A stretch of 64,000 bases of DNA from Holothuria scabra (GCA_037179385.1 CM074181.1:51842297-51906296), one strand, 5' to 3'; counted from the stretch's first letter, positions 46,834-58,956 are shown. Translations and numbers: made by a program. Notes: generated by a model from the letters alone, not told the origin.

Positions 46834-47325
46834 ATGCAGTGCCACTTCAATTTGAATTAGCATACCCTATCATCCTATTTCAGGAATGGTTGTCTTCAAT
46901 CATGACACAGGATTTTTGGGCCTTTTTTTTGGCAAGGGATATCTGGCACTGGCTTTTGCTGACCCATACCAAGACAAACAAAAGCTCCTCTAATCCTCAC
47001 AAATTCCCTACATTTACCATGAATAAGCCCAACATTTGCCACCAGATCTTTGAACCAGTAATTTTCAACTAACTTGTCCAAGCCAAAATTTTGTGCACCG
47101 TTGACGGCAACAAATGGTGGTGCTGCATGCTTAGATAGTCATCGTAATTTGCATCCCACATTCAGTTCTTTCTGGTTACATTTCCAAACATCATCACTTG
47201 AGTCTATATATCCACCAGAATGGTCATTTGAAAAAGTGTCACAAAAAAGACTAGCCACAAGGCAAGAAGACTAACATTTCAAGTTGAACCTCCTGGAAAC
47301 CATGATCTCGAGAGACATTCTGAGA
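46834..47325. repeat. Duplicated segment X, second copy (internally deleted)
   Basis: Partner of 44234-44887. It lies between the two Y copies, so the local order is Y, X', Y'. About 150 bases present in X between the TGGCCACTTCAGGG region and GTCACCAAAAAG are missing. Confidence 0.85.
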
Positions 47326-47331
47326 TGAATT

Positions 47332-47812
47332 CTGAATTAATGGTAAATAATAGCTGTGAACCCTTAGTACAATACTTTCTGGATCTATCTAATAATAAAA
47401 TCGACCAAACTGTATTCATTGAAAAGTAACTATTTAAATCTTTCACCTTTCTGTTCTGCCAAACTAAATTTGCAAGGCCTGAAAACGTCTTTCTTTGACA
47501 AAAACAGTTGAGCTTATCAATTGATATAATTACTGCCAATTATTACAAACTTTTCTGAAACCTTCATTTTTCAACTTTCTCACCTAAAATGTCAACACAG
47601 TAAACTTTTCAGCAAACACAAAACTGGTAATCCAGATGGACTTGAAATTTGTCTATGGGCATTGATCAACTCTCATTTCTTTTGTGCCCCTGTACCATAA
47701 ACTATTGCATGCAATTTTCAATTACATGTTATCTCTTTTTTGGCGGTTTTAATAAATATTTGCAACCATTTACAGTATCAGAAATCAGAATTAATGCCAA
47801 TTGAACCTCTTC
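47332..47812. repeat. Duplicated segment Y, second copy
   Basis: Near-identical to 46352-46833 until AACCTCTTC, after which the two flanks diverge. Together with X' it implies a tandem duplication of about 980 bp. Confidence 0.92.
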
Positions 47813-48696
47813 CCCTCTCACCATTTCTAAACTTCATTTGGCTGCCGGATTTGTTTAAAGGCCTGCAGTATACACTGGCATTGGTCAATCAGCTTTGTTT
47901 CAATAAACCTACAGCACCACATCAACATAGAAGCCTTGCATTTACATCAATTTACCTCTTTCTTATAGGCCACTTCCAATTTCAATTTTCATTTTATTAT
48001 CCTACGGACAGATATGCAGCTATACATCCCATCTACCATAATCTTCTGTTCTGCCAATTTGTCCACCAAGGTCCCAATAGCAACCATTGAACCCATCTGC
48101 AATAACTTCACAAATTAATCTGGACATTTAAATTGTAACAACTGTTACAATGTCATCTTGGCTACTTCTCTAAAGAAATTTGTGTGATGAAATTGGTGGC
48201 TTTAAGTCTCTGATATATACTGTATGTGTAATAGGGTACAATTTTCATTCTTCCCTGTGTACTTTTCTTTGCTTATTTTGGGGTTTGTTCTGGTTACCAT
48301 GGCCACCCAGGGTGATTTAAATTTTCAATAAGGCTTGGATGGACTTGACCTGATATGACACAGTGGGAGAGCAGGTGAGTCAGGAAAATGATAAGGGGTC
48401 ATCTCCTGAAAGATTTATTGGAATTCATCAATGGCAGCTTGAATACAATTGTGAAACTGTACTGGTAATGTACAATGAGTACCGCAGGGCAGGGAACAGC
48501 ACAACTGACTATACCACATATATTAGTAGTACCTAGCTAAGCTAGTGTATGCACTGCGCCAAGCTGCAACAGCATAAGTTTGCTTTAAGTGATTCTCGCT
48601 GTCACATGAGGCAGTGGCATACCTTAGAAAAGTTATCCTCAAACAGGCAAATGCAATCAACCCAACCCACAGCTAAAGTTAGCTACTCATGTGTGC

Positions 48697-48880
48697 TTCA
48701 GTCCCCCGCCCAACAGACTTCATCGGCTAGGTACCCAATTTTAGTGGCAAGTGAGTATGCCAAGTGGGAGGAAAACCAGAGCACCAGGAGAAAACCATGT
48801 ACATTGAGTGGGGTTTGAACCCACCCACATGTGAAACACGTTGGTACACAGCTGCTGGAACAGACCACACAGCCAACCCC
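48697..48880 (-). mobile_element. SINE family 2 copy
   Basis: The minus strand begins with a tRNA-like head (CTGTTCCAGCAGCTGTGTACC, then GGGTTCAAACCCC as a B box) followed by a body containing GGTTTTCCTCCCACTTGGCA. The same layout occurs at 51559-51760. The longer minus-strand frame here is a by-product of the SINE. Confidence 0.8.
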
Positions 48881-49216
48881 AATTTGAATTAATATACCTT
48901 TGTATACAATAGACCCATGAGTCTTTTCAATCATTTGACAATAGTTGTTTCATTTCCTTTGATGAATCCAGGCATTACATGCACAATACAAACCAATCAT
49001 TAAGTTCACTTAGTTACATAAGATTCTTCAACAAACCACCAATACATGTTACTGTCTAGGGAGGTTAATGTTGAACAGTTTCAAATACTGCACAACTTCA
49101 AGTTCGATTACCAGTTAAGTTCATACAAGGTGCAAGTCTTTCTCTTTAATCACATCTTACCACAAGCTGGATCTACCATGGGCATATTCTAGAATGCCCA
49201 GACCGGGGAGGGGGGG

Positions 49217-49455
49217 TAGTTAGTTAGATGAGGTTTTATGGATCAGTTTCTCACAAACTGGTTGAAGTTATGCTGGCAACAGCCTTTTTTTAGTTGTGGT
49301 TGACTGGTGTCTACCCTTCTCCATTAGCACCCAGCCTGATGGCAGTAGGTTAGGTTCCATTTTTATAGTCTTCGTTATGATCCAGCCAGGAGTCAAACTC
49401 CACACCCTCCAGCTGCAAGTCACATGCTCTATGCATCTGACCATGAAGTCTGCAG
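49217..49455 (-). mobile_element. SINE family 1 copy, near full length
   Basis: It runs on the plus strand from GTTAGATGAGGTTTTATGGA through poly-T, GTTGTGGTTGACTGG and TAGGTTCCATTTTTATAGTC to a complete reversed head. Minus-strand sense shows GGAGTTTGACTCCTGGC as the B-box region. Confidence 0.85.
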
Positions 49456-50177
49456 TCGCCCCACACTTAAGAGGGTTCATAATGTTCGACCTCATAAAAA
49501 AGATACAGTACCTGTAGGTCAGTATATATGCTCTTTGCGCAAGAAACCATTTGACCGTACCAGGAAATGAAGTGTTCAAGATTTTAATGACTTGAAGAAA
49601 TTTTCACTTTGTCCCTTTTGCTATAGTTTTGTACTTCTACTTTCAGATGTGCCACTTTCCTGTAATTCTAAGTTCTGACTAATCTTAGAGTTTACTTCCT
49701 CAATAAAAGCAAAACTGTTTATGAAAGCCATACCCTTAAGTGTTTAAAAACTGTTTAGCTGTCCAAAAGTCAACGTTGAGAGTTATTTTTGTTGATGCAG
49801 TGAAAGGGTCACTTATTCACCATTATATACATCACAAAATTGCTATTTCTACTACAAAACTAAAACAAACATTTAGCCTACACCAATATAAACCAGCTTG
49901 CATCAATATATAAGCACATAGTTGTACCAATATCAGCAGAAATTGGTATCAAATATACTTGATGTCAGTAAGTCGATCATTACGATCATCATATTCTAAC
50001 TCATCCATTCATAATATGTTAGAATTAATTAACAAAAATTTGGCTATTGATTTGCCTGCATCATTTTACTAATGAGGAAATTTAAAACCAACAATGACTT
50101 TTATACCAGTCACCCTTGTCTCATATCCACCATCTTTTCACACCAGGGTTAGGAAAATATGTATTTCATAGGAAGTA

Positions 50178-50531
50178 CTAAAAGTAACATTTTCCATTTC
50201 CTTCGGTATGTATTCGAAAAAAGGCCATTCCCCTTACAACCGCTAAAATTTTTGTCCAAAGACATTCAAAGGGTCTATCAACTTTCACACTTTCCACCTT
50301 TTTAAATGTTTCCAATGAGATGTGTGTGGTCTTAGAAACTCTGATAAAAGTGAGCTTAATCAGTAGATTGAACAGCCCTGATAAATTGAATGGGCAAGAG
50401 CTGAAAGTTTGTAAACGTTTGTGTGCACCACGGCAGGGATGTATAGCTACAGTGGGTGGTGCTGGGTGGTGACACACAACACTCCATATTCCCACCCAGC
50501 ACTCCCGGCGAATACACCTCTTCCAACCCAC
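50178..50531 (-). CDS. Unrecognised 117-codon open frame
   Basis: An ATG-started minus-strand frame of 117 codons. The second half (SLETFKKVESVKVDRPFECL and on) looks mildly protein-like, the first half does not. No domain, signal peptide or splice evidence. Probably chance. Confidence 0.12.
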   Translation of the reverse strand: MGWKRCIRRECWVGIWSVVCHHPAPPTVAIHPCRGAHKRLQTFSSCPFNLSGLFNLLIKLTFIRVSKTTHISLETFKKVESVKVDRPFECLWTKILAVVRGMAFFRIHTEGNGKCYF

Positions 50532-50580
50532 CAGAAATCAGCCTAATTAGGCCTATTAAAACTAACCCTAAATTCACTCC

Positions 50581-50839
50581 TTAACCCTTTACCGTTGTTT
50601 GGGTCCTTTTGGACCCATGCGGAGAGCTCAGCAGTCACACATCTTTACTGTTTCACGCGGAGCTCGAAACTGCGAGTAGCTATCCGAAAATTTGGCCACA
50701 ACAGTGAGAGAGACAATAGTTTAAGGTCACAGGGTCAATGGCCTATGGAAGCCGATGCGGGGCGGGCTACGTCCGCTTTTCCGCCCGATCCCGATCCGCG
50801 CAAATATGCCCTGATCGGAGCACAACGGTAAAGGGCTAA
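50581..50839. mobile_element. Family I GC-rich piggyBac-like MITE
   Basis: It begins TTAACCCTTTACCGTTGTTT and ends GAGCACAACGGTAAAGGG then CTAA, so the CCCTTTACCGTTG ends are perfect inverted repeats on a TTAA (one edge mutated). The interior is markedly richer in GC and CpG than anything nearby (GATGCGGGGCGGGCTACGTC). A gene promoter was considered, but the ends explain the segment better. Confidence 0.8.
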
Positions 50840-51184
50840 AGTAAAATGAGGTACACAGTGAAAGATTATAATGACTAAAAATTAGGGTACATATGCCATG
50901 GTATGAGGTGAGGTGCAAATTCCCAGATCAGACAATTACCTGGAACTCAAATCTGGCTATAGCTGCTGTACACCCCTGCACAGTGGAATAAAGCTGTACA
51001 AGCAAGCAACACCAACAGTAAGGCAAAATTTGGCTATTGTAGTTAAAAATCTCCATGTCAAGGTGTGGTTATAATTTGAAAGTGCCACAATTAACCAACT
51101 TGACAGCTATCCTGTGAAGAGTACCTTGAACCTGTCTAAAATTGGCAAATTTTCAGAGGAATTACTTTACTTGAAAGGAGTAGT

Positions 51185-51362
51185 TACAAGGCTGGAAAAA
51201 TGTCTATTTCTCAGGAAGGGAGTAAAATGCTTCCAAGTAAGAGAGTAAAATTCGACACAATTCTCCCTATATTTTCATGAACAGAAAAGGGAAATTTTCT
51301 TCCATTAACCAAAATTTTCCTGAAGATATCTAAGAAAGAGCCTCCCAGCTTTTCCACCCACA
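51185..51362. repeat. Family Q dispersed repeat, copy Q2
   Basis: It contains AGGCTGGAAAAATGTCTATT, CAATTCTCCCTATATTTTCATG and GAGCCTCCCAGCTTTTCCACCCA, collinear with 63433-63608. Non-coding, class unknown. Confidence 0.6.
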
Positions 51363-51558
51363 GGTATTAAAGTAAACGGTGCAAGTGGTGAGTAGAGGGG
51401 TGAAGTAGGTTGAAGTAAATCAATGGAGTATTAATTGTTATGTGCTATCATCATCTTCATTCAGTAATTTCTGGAATGGTAAATGCCCCTTTGTTATGAC
51501 CATAACCTAATGCCACCAACCAAAAGGCAAAGTCAGCTATTTAACTGGTCCACATGAA

Positions 51559-51760
51559 GGTGCTTCGAGTCCGGTGCACAACCACCTTCAACAGCAGGGC
51601 AACCAATTTTAGAGGCAAGCCTATGCCAAATGATGGGAAACCCAAAGTACCCATAGAAAACCCCACTTACACTGAGCGGGATTTGAACCCCCACCCCTCC
51701 ACATGCACATGTGAAACGCACTGGTACACAGCAGCTGGTATAGACCACTCTGCCACTGGA
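51559..51760 (-). mobile_element. SINE family 2 copy with intact tRNA-like promoter boxes
   Basis: Read on the minus strand from 51760, TGGCAGAGTGG fits the A box exactly. After about 55 bases GGTTCAAATCC differs from the B-box consensus at one position. The body includes GGGTTTTCTATGGGTACTTTGG and TTTCCCATCATTTGGCAT. It matches 48697-48880. No true tRNA gene: the spacing and 3' body do not fit a cloverleaf. Confidence 0.85.
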
Positions 51761-52436
51761 CAACCCAAATGCCACCAACCAACATCCTACAGTATTAGTA
51801 CTTGTCCTCAACAGAGAACAAAGACAAAGTGCAGTTAAAAATAGCTGATTGTTAAATAGCTTTTCCTTAGATCTAAAGAAAAGGGAGGGAAATTTGCTCT
51901 TCCTGCCATCTTGCCTCCCCTTACAAAGAGAAGAAAAGCTGATGATGGAGGTAATGACACTTCTTTTATTCATGTGACACTATAACTGTGTTACAACAAT
52001 GCCCGGATGCTTAGAGCTTAAACCCTCTAGTGCAGATCAAGTATAACAATCAATCATCTTTTTGTGACCTCATTGCTTTAATCCCTATTCACAATTACAA
52101 ACATTTATTGATCACTTAATTAAGTTCCTTTTTCAAAGGAGAGTTGTAGAATATTGTTGTACAAGCTAGCTGTTTCTGTAATTCACTTTAGAGAGCTCTT
52201 TGCTGTGGAGGGGAAATGAAGTTTCACAGTCAGGATGCTACATGATTGGGGGTACTAGTAAACAGGAAGATGTACTGGTGGGACAAGATTAGAAACATGC
52301 TGAAACTGTTCTAGTTTCAAGAGCTTTGCAGTCCACATGAACTGCAAAATGTGTGTGTTGATTGGGGAAAATGCCACTTCCAGCTATTATGGGCTTAACA
52401 GGGAGGAATGGGAAAGAGCCCATGTGGGAGTGGAGT

Positions 52437-52510
52437 GAGATGAAGTTTTATGGCTCAGTTTCTAACCGATTGGTGTAAGTCACACAGGTCACAGACTACC
52501 CTACCCCCAT
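52437..52510 (-). mobile_element. SINE family 1 fragment (3' end only)
   Basis: GATGAAGTTTTATGGCTCAGTTTCTAACCGATTGGTGTAAGTCA matches the reversed tail and adjoining body of the family, then similarity fades. The AT-rich stretch that follows, to 53598, has minus- and plus-strand frames of about 80-110 codons with no recognisable content. Confidence 0.65.
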
Positions 52511-53598
52511 CAATTTGGTAGGGTTATTGCCTGTACCTAATTACCATGGAATTAACACCATAACATTTTAGCTCCATGACTTTACTATAAAATAGCCTTA
52601 TGAAACCAGCTAAAGACAATGAAGTCACAGACAGACACTTGAAGTAACAGCTAGCCTCCTGTACCTCTTTTTCCTTGCAACACTGATACAATTCACCTTT
52701 CTCACGGAAAATATTTTTTGAGTCTGAACTTAAAACTATCCATTCTCTACAAGTCTTATCCCTTAATAAAACACCATTTAACTTTCCTTCAAAAAACAAC
52801 TGACAGTTGCTGATAATGAGAAACCATGCCAACAAACTTTTGCAGAACCCCAAAAGTTTCCAATTTTCACAGAAAAACCTTAACTTCCCCTCAGGTTCAG
52901 ATTTAACTTACAAGAGTTTTCAGCAACACCAACCACCATGGTTTCTTTGGAATTTTTACTTTACACTTGTGCTTACGGTCTTTTCTTTTGTAACCTCCAC
53001 CGAGACGGGGAACCAGTCCAGAACAGTGCAATGCACCACCTGGTAGTGTGTTCAACTGTTCGCGACGATTGACACCCTAGGAAAACAGCAGTTTGTTTGG
53101 GTAAAAAATTATTTTTCACCACTTTAAGAGCTGGCAAACATATTTTTTTAACTTTGAGCGCAGCTTTTAAAAGATGACATTGATCCTTATTCTAGCTTAC
53201 CGAGAGAGACCCTTAGGGGTTTTCTGGGCAGCATATTCAGCCTTGACATGGTTTTGAAAGGCAAGAATTTTAGACCAATCATTAGAAATGGCAACTGGTA
53301 ATAGGTTATAGGTATTTGTAGTGTGATGGTATTAAGTGAAAATATATGGTAGGGCCTGAAGCTTATCCTCTCATAAAGAAGACTTTTAAATACAGATTTA
53401 AATCTGGTATTTTTAAAGTGACTTTTAAATTATAACTGGCTGTAATCAGATTGCCCTGCAGTGTTTCTCTTAGGTAAAACAGCTGAGAAAACTAAGCTAT
53501 GCCATCCAGGGGTCTTGTAGCGAAACCACTGGACAGAGAGCTTAAGTAGGGAGGGTTTGATGACAGAGTGACATACAATTACTGACCCTCTTGCTAGT

Positions 53599-54381
53599 CC
53601 TGTTCCCACTTGATCCAGGGAGGTGGATCTTGATCTACCCAGGTAGATCAAACTCTAATGGGAATGCAGATGACCAACACTCACTCAAGATCAAGATCAA
53701 CCAATTTTGATCTGGGGTAGATCGAATTGACCTCACTGGATCAAAGTTTGTGATGGGAATACAATTGGTAGGTCAAGTGGGTATATTAATTTATTATTAT
53801 AATGATAATAATTATGTGATGCAATGTAATGCGAAGCCTAACACTCAACCTAATGGCGGAAGAAATTCCGACCAAGCCTTACAAGGCCAATCCTAAAAGC
53901 GGCCAAAAAGAAGAGGATAGTTACTCATCGCATCCGGGAAGAATCGGGCTGGTACAATGATGAGGAATCCGGTAGAGGAGAATATAATCCAAATATAACC
54001 CAAATATAGTCCAAATATAGCCCCCAAAACCGGTAAGAAAGCCAGACATAAACAACACCTCTAAACGTGAGCACAGGCAAAATGGAGAAGGAACATTAGA
54101 GGGCGCACAGCGCCCTCAGCTGGTAGGGTTGGCAAGGTGTTATTAGTTTGCCAGACGGTAAGTATGGGTATAAATGGTATACAATAGGTGATGAGAGGTA
54201 GGTGAAATAAGACTGCCAATTTTAAACATTGGTGACCTTTTCACACTTCTGCATGGTGTTCATATTGCAAGTTCCAGCTACATCACTCACTCAAATGGGA
54301 ATGCAACTCTGGATCAAGGTAATTAATGCTGATCTACCTTGGTAGATCAAGATCCATCTTGCTGGATCAATAGGGAACAGG
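53599..54381. mobile_element. Family J foldback element with long inverted ends
   Basis: The left end CCTGTTCCCACTTGATCCAG and the right end, reversed, CCTGTTCCCTATTGATCCAG continue as imperfect inverted repeats for roughly 100 bp. Each end carries GATCTTGATCTACC..GGTAGATCA palindromic words. The interior (about 53820-54180) is different in character, with CCAAATATA in three near-tandem copies, a palindromic GAGGGCGCACAGCGCCCTC and several CpG. There is no long open frame. No clear target duplication was seen. Confidence 0.75.
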
Positions 54382-55917
54382 GGTTCTGCTGCTCTTGTGT
54401 TCAAACTACGATATATGCTTGAAGTTGTTAGGGTCCCTTGAGCTCACATTATGGGATAGATTCAACAAAATGGTTCACCATGGTTTATGAACCCCTAGAT
54501 TCCTTTTCTTTACACATGATCATTAATTGGTAGCAAGTAAATTGCACTAGTACCCTCTCTAGAGCAGAAGGAATGAGCAGAGCACCAGTACTAACGAAAA
54601 TGAACATGGATCCAAAAATAACCTCCTGAATTAGTTGTCATTCACAAATGGCCTAACAGAACCCTGGCTACAACACTTACACTTCCCTCAGAATAAGAAG
54701 CCAAGACTTCCTTTAAAACTCTTGCACATGTGTAGAAAGAAGACTGCAAGCATACAATTATCCACATGGGAGCATTAGCAAGAGCCATAAGAACATGCAA
54801 GAATGCATGACAGAACTAAGAAAATTCTGCTAACAATTAACTCTGCATTCATGCCAAATCTGAAGATTTCGACAAATTTTCCATCTTTGACGATTTTGTC
54901 CTCTCTATCTTTCTTTTCTCTTGAAGAGTAAGCAACATTCATGTACTTCTTTCAAAGTTTACTTCAAGTGGAAAAAAATTTTCATGTCAAGGACCTCAAT
55001 GCTCAAATTTTCAAGACCTAAAACTCTGTTGAGCTTGTTATGAAGTTCCACTGTACTCACCTCCTTATGGTAGAAAGCAACAAGCCACTGAACTTGTGTA
55101 AGGAATACAACCTACAAACAGAAAAAAAAAGAAGTCCATAAGTTTACACAAATTCTCAAATCATACCTAATTGCACAAGAGGAAATGATTCACAGGGATT
55201 CTGGCAGAAACTCAAAAGTGGGAGATTTAAGTACTGACAAATCCCAAGTTCAAATTGATGCTGCTTTTTGTCAAATTAAGTTATAGATGGGTATAGGGGG
55301 AAGCAAAAGCTTGTCTGATATGGCCCTAAAATGCACACTGTGAAGGGTTTTTAAGGCTAATTCATTCAGTTTGAACATTGCTGCAAGGGTGTCCTCTCTT
55401 TAAATAAGAAACCAAGATACTAACATTTCTTTCATTTTTATAGAAAAAAGGAGGGTGGGATTTTATACCCTCCTTCCTTTAGAAAGGGAGGGAACCCCCC
55501 TTAGGGTAACCTTACCACCCACTCCCCCCTCCCTTCCTTGGTGGAAACCCTTGCTTATGGGTAGAAAAAGCTGTGAAACTGGAAGGCTTCTTACAAGGGA
55601 ATTCGGGTATTTGGAGAGAATTTCATTAGCAAATGAAGGGAAGTTTTAACTTCTGCGCATGGAATAATGAGGGAAAATTGAAGAAGACTGTGATCTCCGT
55701 TTTCCAGCTGTGAAATTGTTTCCTATATTTCCAACTTCCACTGGAAACATGTCAACATACTTTTGATGGACATTTTAATTTGATCTAATGAAATGCATGT
55801 GGAGAGGGAGGGGGACAAAATGAGTTATACATTTGTAAATTTGCAGTAATTCCTATGCCAAGAATAAGGGCACAGAAAAAAACAAAGGCTGATATCTGGC
55901 ATGTTAAGTAACAGTAC
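54382..55917. other. No gene recognised
   Basis: AT-rich sequence. A short plus-strand frame at 55455-55649 lies in a GGGAGGG/CCCTCCC-rich patch and looks accidental. No repeat families from elsewhere were recognised. Confidence 0.4.
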
Positions 55918-56262
55918 CAGGGCTCGATTTTCGTGGTTGTCCGATTGTCCGGGACAGCTAAAATTTCATATGGGTAACCAAAAGTTAAAGGTTGGTTGTC
56001 CAATGGACAACCATTTTTCTCTAGGACAGAAAGCGAATACTGCTGACTGACCAACTCTTTTTTGACTTTTTGCATCGTACCATATTTCAGACTTCAAGTG
56101 TTTCTGTCTCTCAAACATCACATCATTTTATTCTTCAAGACTACAAGTACATGAACACATTAGTGTCTTGTTTCGGACAACCAAATTTTTCTTGTGGACA
56201 ACTAAATTAGTGAAATGATTGCCCAACGGACAACCATAAATTTTTCTGAAAGTCAAGGCCTG
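55918..56262 (+). mobile_element. Family F inverted-repeat element, copy F2 (complete)
   Basis: It begins CAGGGCTCGATTTTCGTGG and ends AAAGTCAAGGCCTG, imperfect inverted termini. GGTTGTCC or GGACAACC (with close variants) recurs at least six times, including a perfect hairpin at 55994-56012 (8-bp arms, loop AAT). F1 at the window start shows the same hairpin with a different loop. No coding capacity. Confidence 0.78.
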
Positions 56263-57354
56263 AGTAGGCTATGTCTGACAGATATGAGCCACATTATGTT
56301 TCAAATTATCATACATATTGGTTGGCTCAGGTTCAATCTCATTTAAATGCTGCAGTAATGAATAAAGAGGTCACAAGCACACACCACATTACAAACACTG
56401 GCAAATAATAAATGGTTACTGTCAGATGCTTCCCAATAACCCCACTACAATTAAACTACATACTGTCATAAACAATGGCCCCATTTTCTTGTGATGGGAA
56501 GCCAATTTACACAAATCAAATATAAAACTCATTAACACACCAGTAAAACAAGAAATCAATAGGCACCCTTACAGTTGAATCGATGGCAGGTTAAACAAAA
56601 CTTCATAAAGATGACATCTGACAAAGAATGACATCACTGGAGTCTAGATTAATTGAAAACCTTTTAAATCCCATGAAAGCCATCAATGTCAAAGGAAACT
56701 ACTGAGTCACAAAATAACTTCTCAAACCTGTGATATGATTAGAACTGGCTAGTGAGGAGAGAGAATGTCCAGCCCATCTGAAATATATAGGGTACATTGG
56801 ATGATGTCAGCTGTCCAAAAGGAACAACAGAACTGCATTTTTTTTCTGGGAGGAAGGTACTGTACAGTTTTGGGGGGAGGGTGATGGTTTTGCTTAACAC
56901 TAAGGTGTATTCGTACATTTCTACCCCATATTTTTTGAGTCACAGACATGAACAATGGAACCTTTTTTGCAATAGGAGTCCTTTGTAATCTTGCAAATTC
57001 TATGGTACTTCAAGGAGCCAAAGTAATTCTTAGGTTGGAGGCTTGTAAGAAGCTGGTGAAGTGTTTTGCAGAGCTTGACTTTTGGAAGTTCAGCTTTTCA
57101 AATAAAACACCAATGAGAGCAGTAGTTTGCCCAAGTGGGTATAGTCAACTTCAGGTTAGTATAAAGCCTTCAGGTTTATCATGACTGTAGTATTCTCTAT
57201 TGTACAAGGGTTTTTTTTTCTGAAAGGGGAACTGGCAGCTACGATATTTTAGCTCCCACGTGTAAATAACTTCTGACAGCACCCCAACCCCTCCCAATGG
57301 GTGGAAAAATCCAGCAGTTTGAGAAGCTCCCTGCAGGTAAATCATATGGTATTA
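56263..57354. other. No gene recognised
   Basis: AT-rich, with short overlapping frames on both strands that carry no recognisable domain. Confidence 0.4.
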
Positions 57355-57515
57355 TGTGGTAAATTTTGGCATTCGGCTTATGCTCCGCATAAGCAATGGA
57401 GTAGGGAAAACAAGCCAGTGAGCAACAACTGGAAAAAATGCCGTGGCTGGCTTGACTTGAACCAATGGGTTGAAAACTGGGCCGTTATAAACTCTATCTA
57501 ACTAACTAACAAATT
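57355..57515 (+). mobile_element. SINE family 1 copy, head missing
   Basis: It contains GCTTATGCTCCGCATAAGCAATGGAGTAGGG, AGCCAGTGAGCAACAACTGG and GAAAACTGGGCCGTTATAAACTC, and ends in CTAACTAACTAAC. The repeated CTAA tail is the clearest 3' end of the family in this window. Confidence 0.82.
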
Positions 57516-58687
57516 AAAAGGAAAATTTGGCCTGTTCTATACAGGTGTAATGTCAACACATGTGGAAATTCAATTAACTTTTTTGTAATTGCTGACAGGG
57601 AAAGAAATATTTTGCCAGCACTGTCCACCCTCCCCCTCACCACCTCCATTGCTTGCCACCTCCATTGCCTGCATGCTTACAACTTATGCTTACAATATAG
57701 CTGAGAAAGTGCTGACTGCATGTGTTTGATTATAAATGTATGCATGTGTTTGATTATACAATATCTATACACAATACAATCCCAGGGAACAAGAAAGGAT
57801 AGGCCTACTGGGACGAGGGACCGCGATAAACAAAGGACTGCATATTAAGCCAGGAAATGTGTTTTCTAAAAAAGCTTTTGGCGAGCGCTAACTTTCTTAA
57901 TGTATGATGCATTCAGGATCAGTTGCTGACAGTATATGATATATATACTGCACCATCCGATTGAGATGGGCCTCCTTCCTTAATGATCTTCATACACATT
58001 ATGTCACATTTAGGTCAGAAGACCACTAAATGTCTAAATAAAATATTGTTAAATGTTTTACAACTACAGGGGTAAGTGATTAAGTTGAATCAATCAACTT
58101 CCAAATAGATAATTGACCACAGTTTAGCTCATGACTGTGTTAAACAGACATAATATAAACAAGTAACAAACAGTTACAAGATAAATCATTTTACACATGG
58201 TGTGCAAGGTTAACAGGCTCATACACTACATTCTAAAAGGGGCTATTCCTTCTTATACCAAAAGCAAAACACTGTACTACTTGATGTTGGTTAATTTTGA
58301 CAAGAAACAGATTAAAGGGAATGTCTCCATGGAGACAAGCCAGCTCTTTGTTCCCTGCAGTGAGCTTCCATAGTGACTCTGCTTCTTTCCATCTTGTGAA
58401 AGTGACAAGTACTCTAAACATGACAACAAACAAGCACCTTTCATGTCCAGCTATTAATACATCTTACAATGTTGTAATACTCCTAATGGTAAGGTTCAAG
58501 GGGGGCCTTTCTTCTATTATCTCAATCATTTTGAATGAAAGCAAACAAACTAACTGTCAACCAGATCTATCAGATTCACAAATTTTGCCTGTTTTGTGCC
58601 CTACTTCTTCTATGCATTGTATGTTAAAATTCTGGATAGTTTCTTGTTAGGAAATGTTGGTATAAGGAGTACTTACAGTATGCAGGT

Positions 58688-58956
58688 TTAAGGGCAAGAG
58701 CAGTCATCCCAAACTTATTTTCAAGCAAATGCTTAATCTCACAATTTTTATTACTTCTGTCCTAAGTATCTTACATGATATTTTAGGACTTCAAAATTGC
58801 ATACTCAAGGTAATTCAAGCAATTACTCCAAGTACATTTCACATTTGAAGAGAAAAAATATGGTTGCATATAGCTCTAATGTAAATAGCCAATCATCAAA
58901 CTGGACAGTGTACTTCTCTAATTCAAGTTGGGGTGACTGCATAATTTCCCCTTTAA
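58688..58956. mobile_element. Family A TTAA MITE, copy A5
   Basis: It starts TTAAGGGCAAGAGCAGTCATC and ends GTTGGGGTGACTGCATAATTTCCCC then TTAA. The interior matches A1, including CTCAAGGTAATTCAAGCAATTACT and GCCAATCATCAAACTGGACAG. TTAA is intact on both sides. Confidence 0.85.

Noticed and set aside
49268..49579. 103-codon minus-strand frame
   Set aside because: It is an accidental frame through a SINE family 1 copy.
50581..50839. CpG island or promoter of an upstream gene
   Set aside because: Perfect inverted CCCTTTACCGTTG ends on TTAA show it is a mobile element.
51533..51973. 146-codon minus-strand frame
   Set aside because: It spans SINE family 2, and its peptide recurs at 48698-48934 only because both are the same SINE.
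52524..52853. Secreted Cys-rich protein on the minus strand
   Set aside because: The apparent signal peptide starts at TTG, not ATG; a plus-strand frame overlaps it and no splice sites or family support it.
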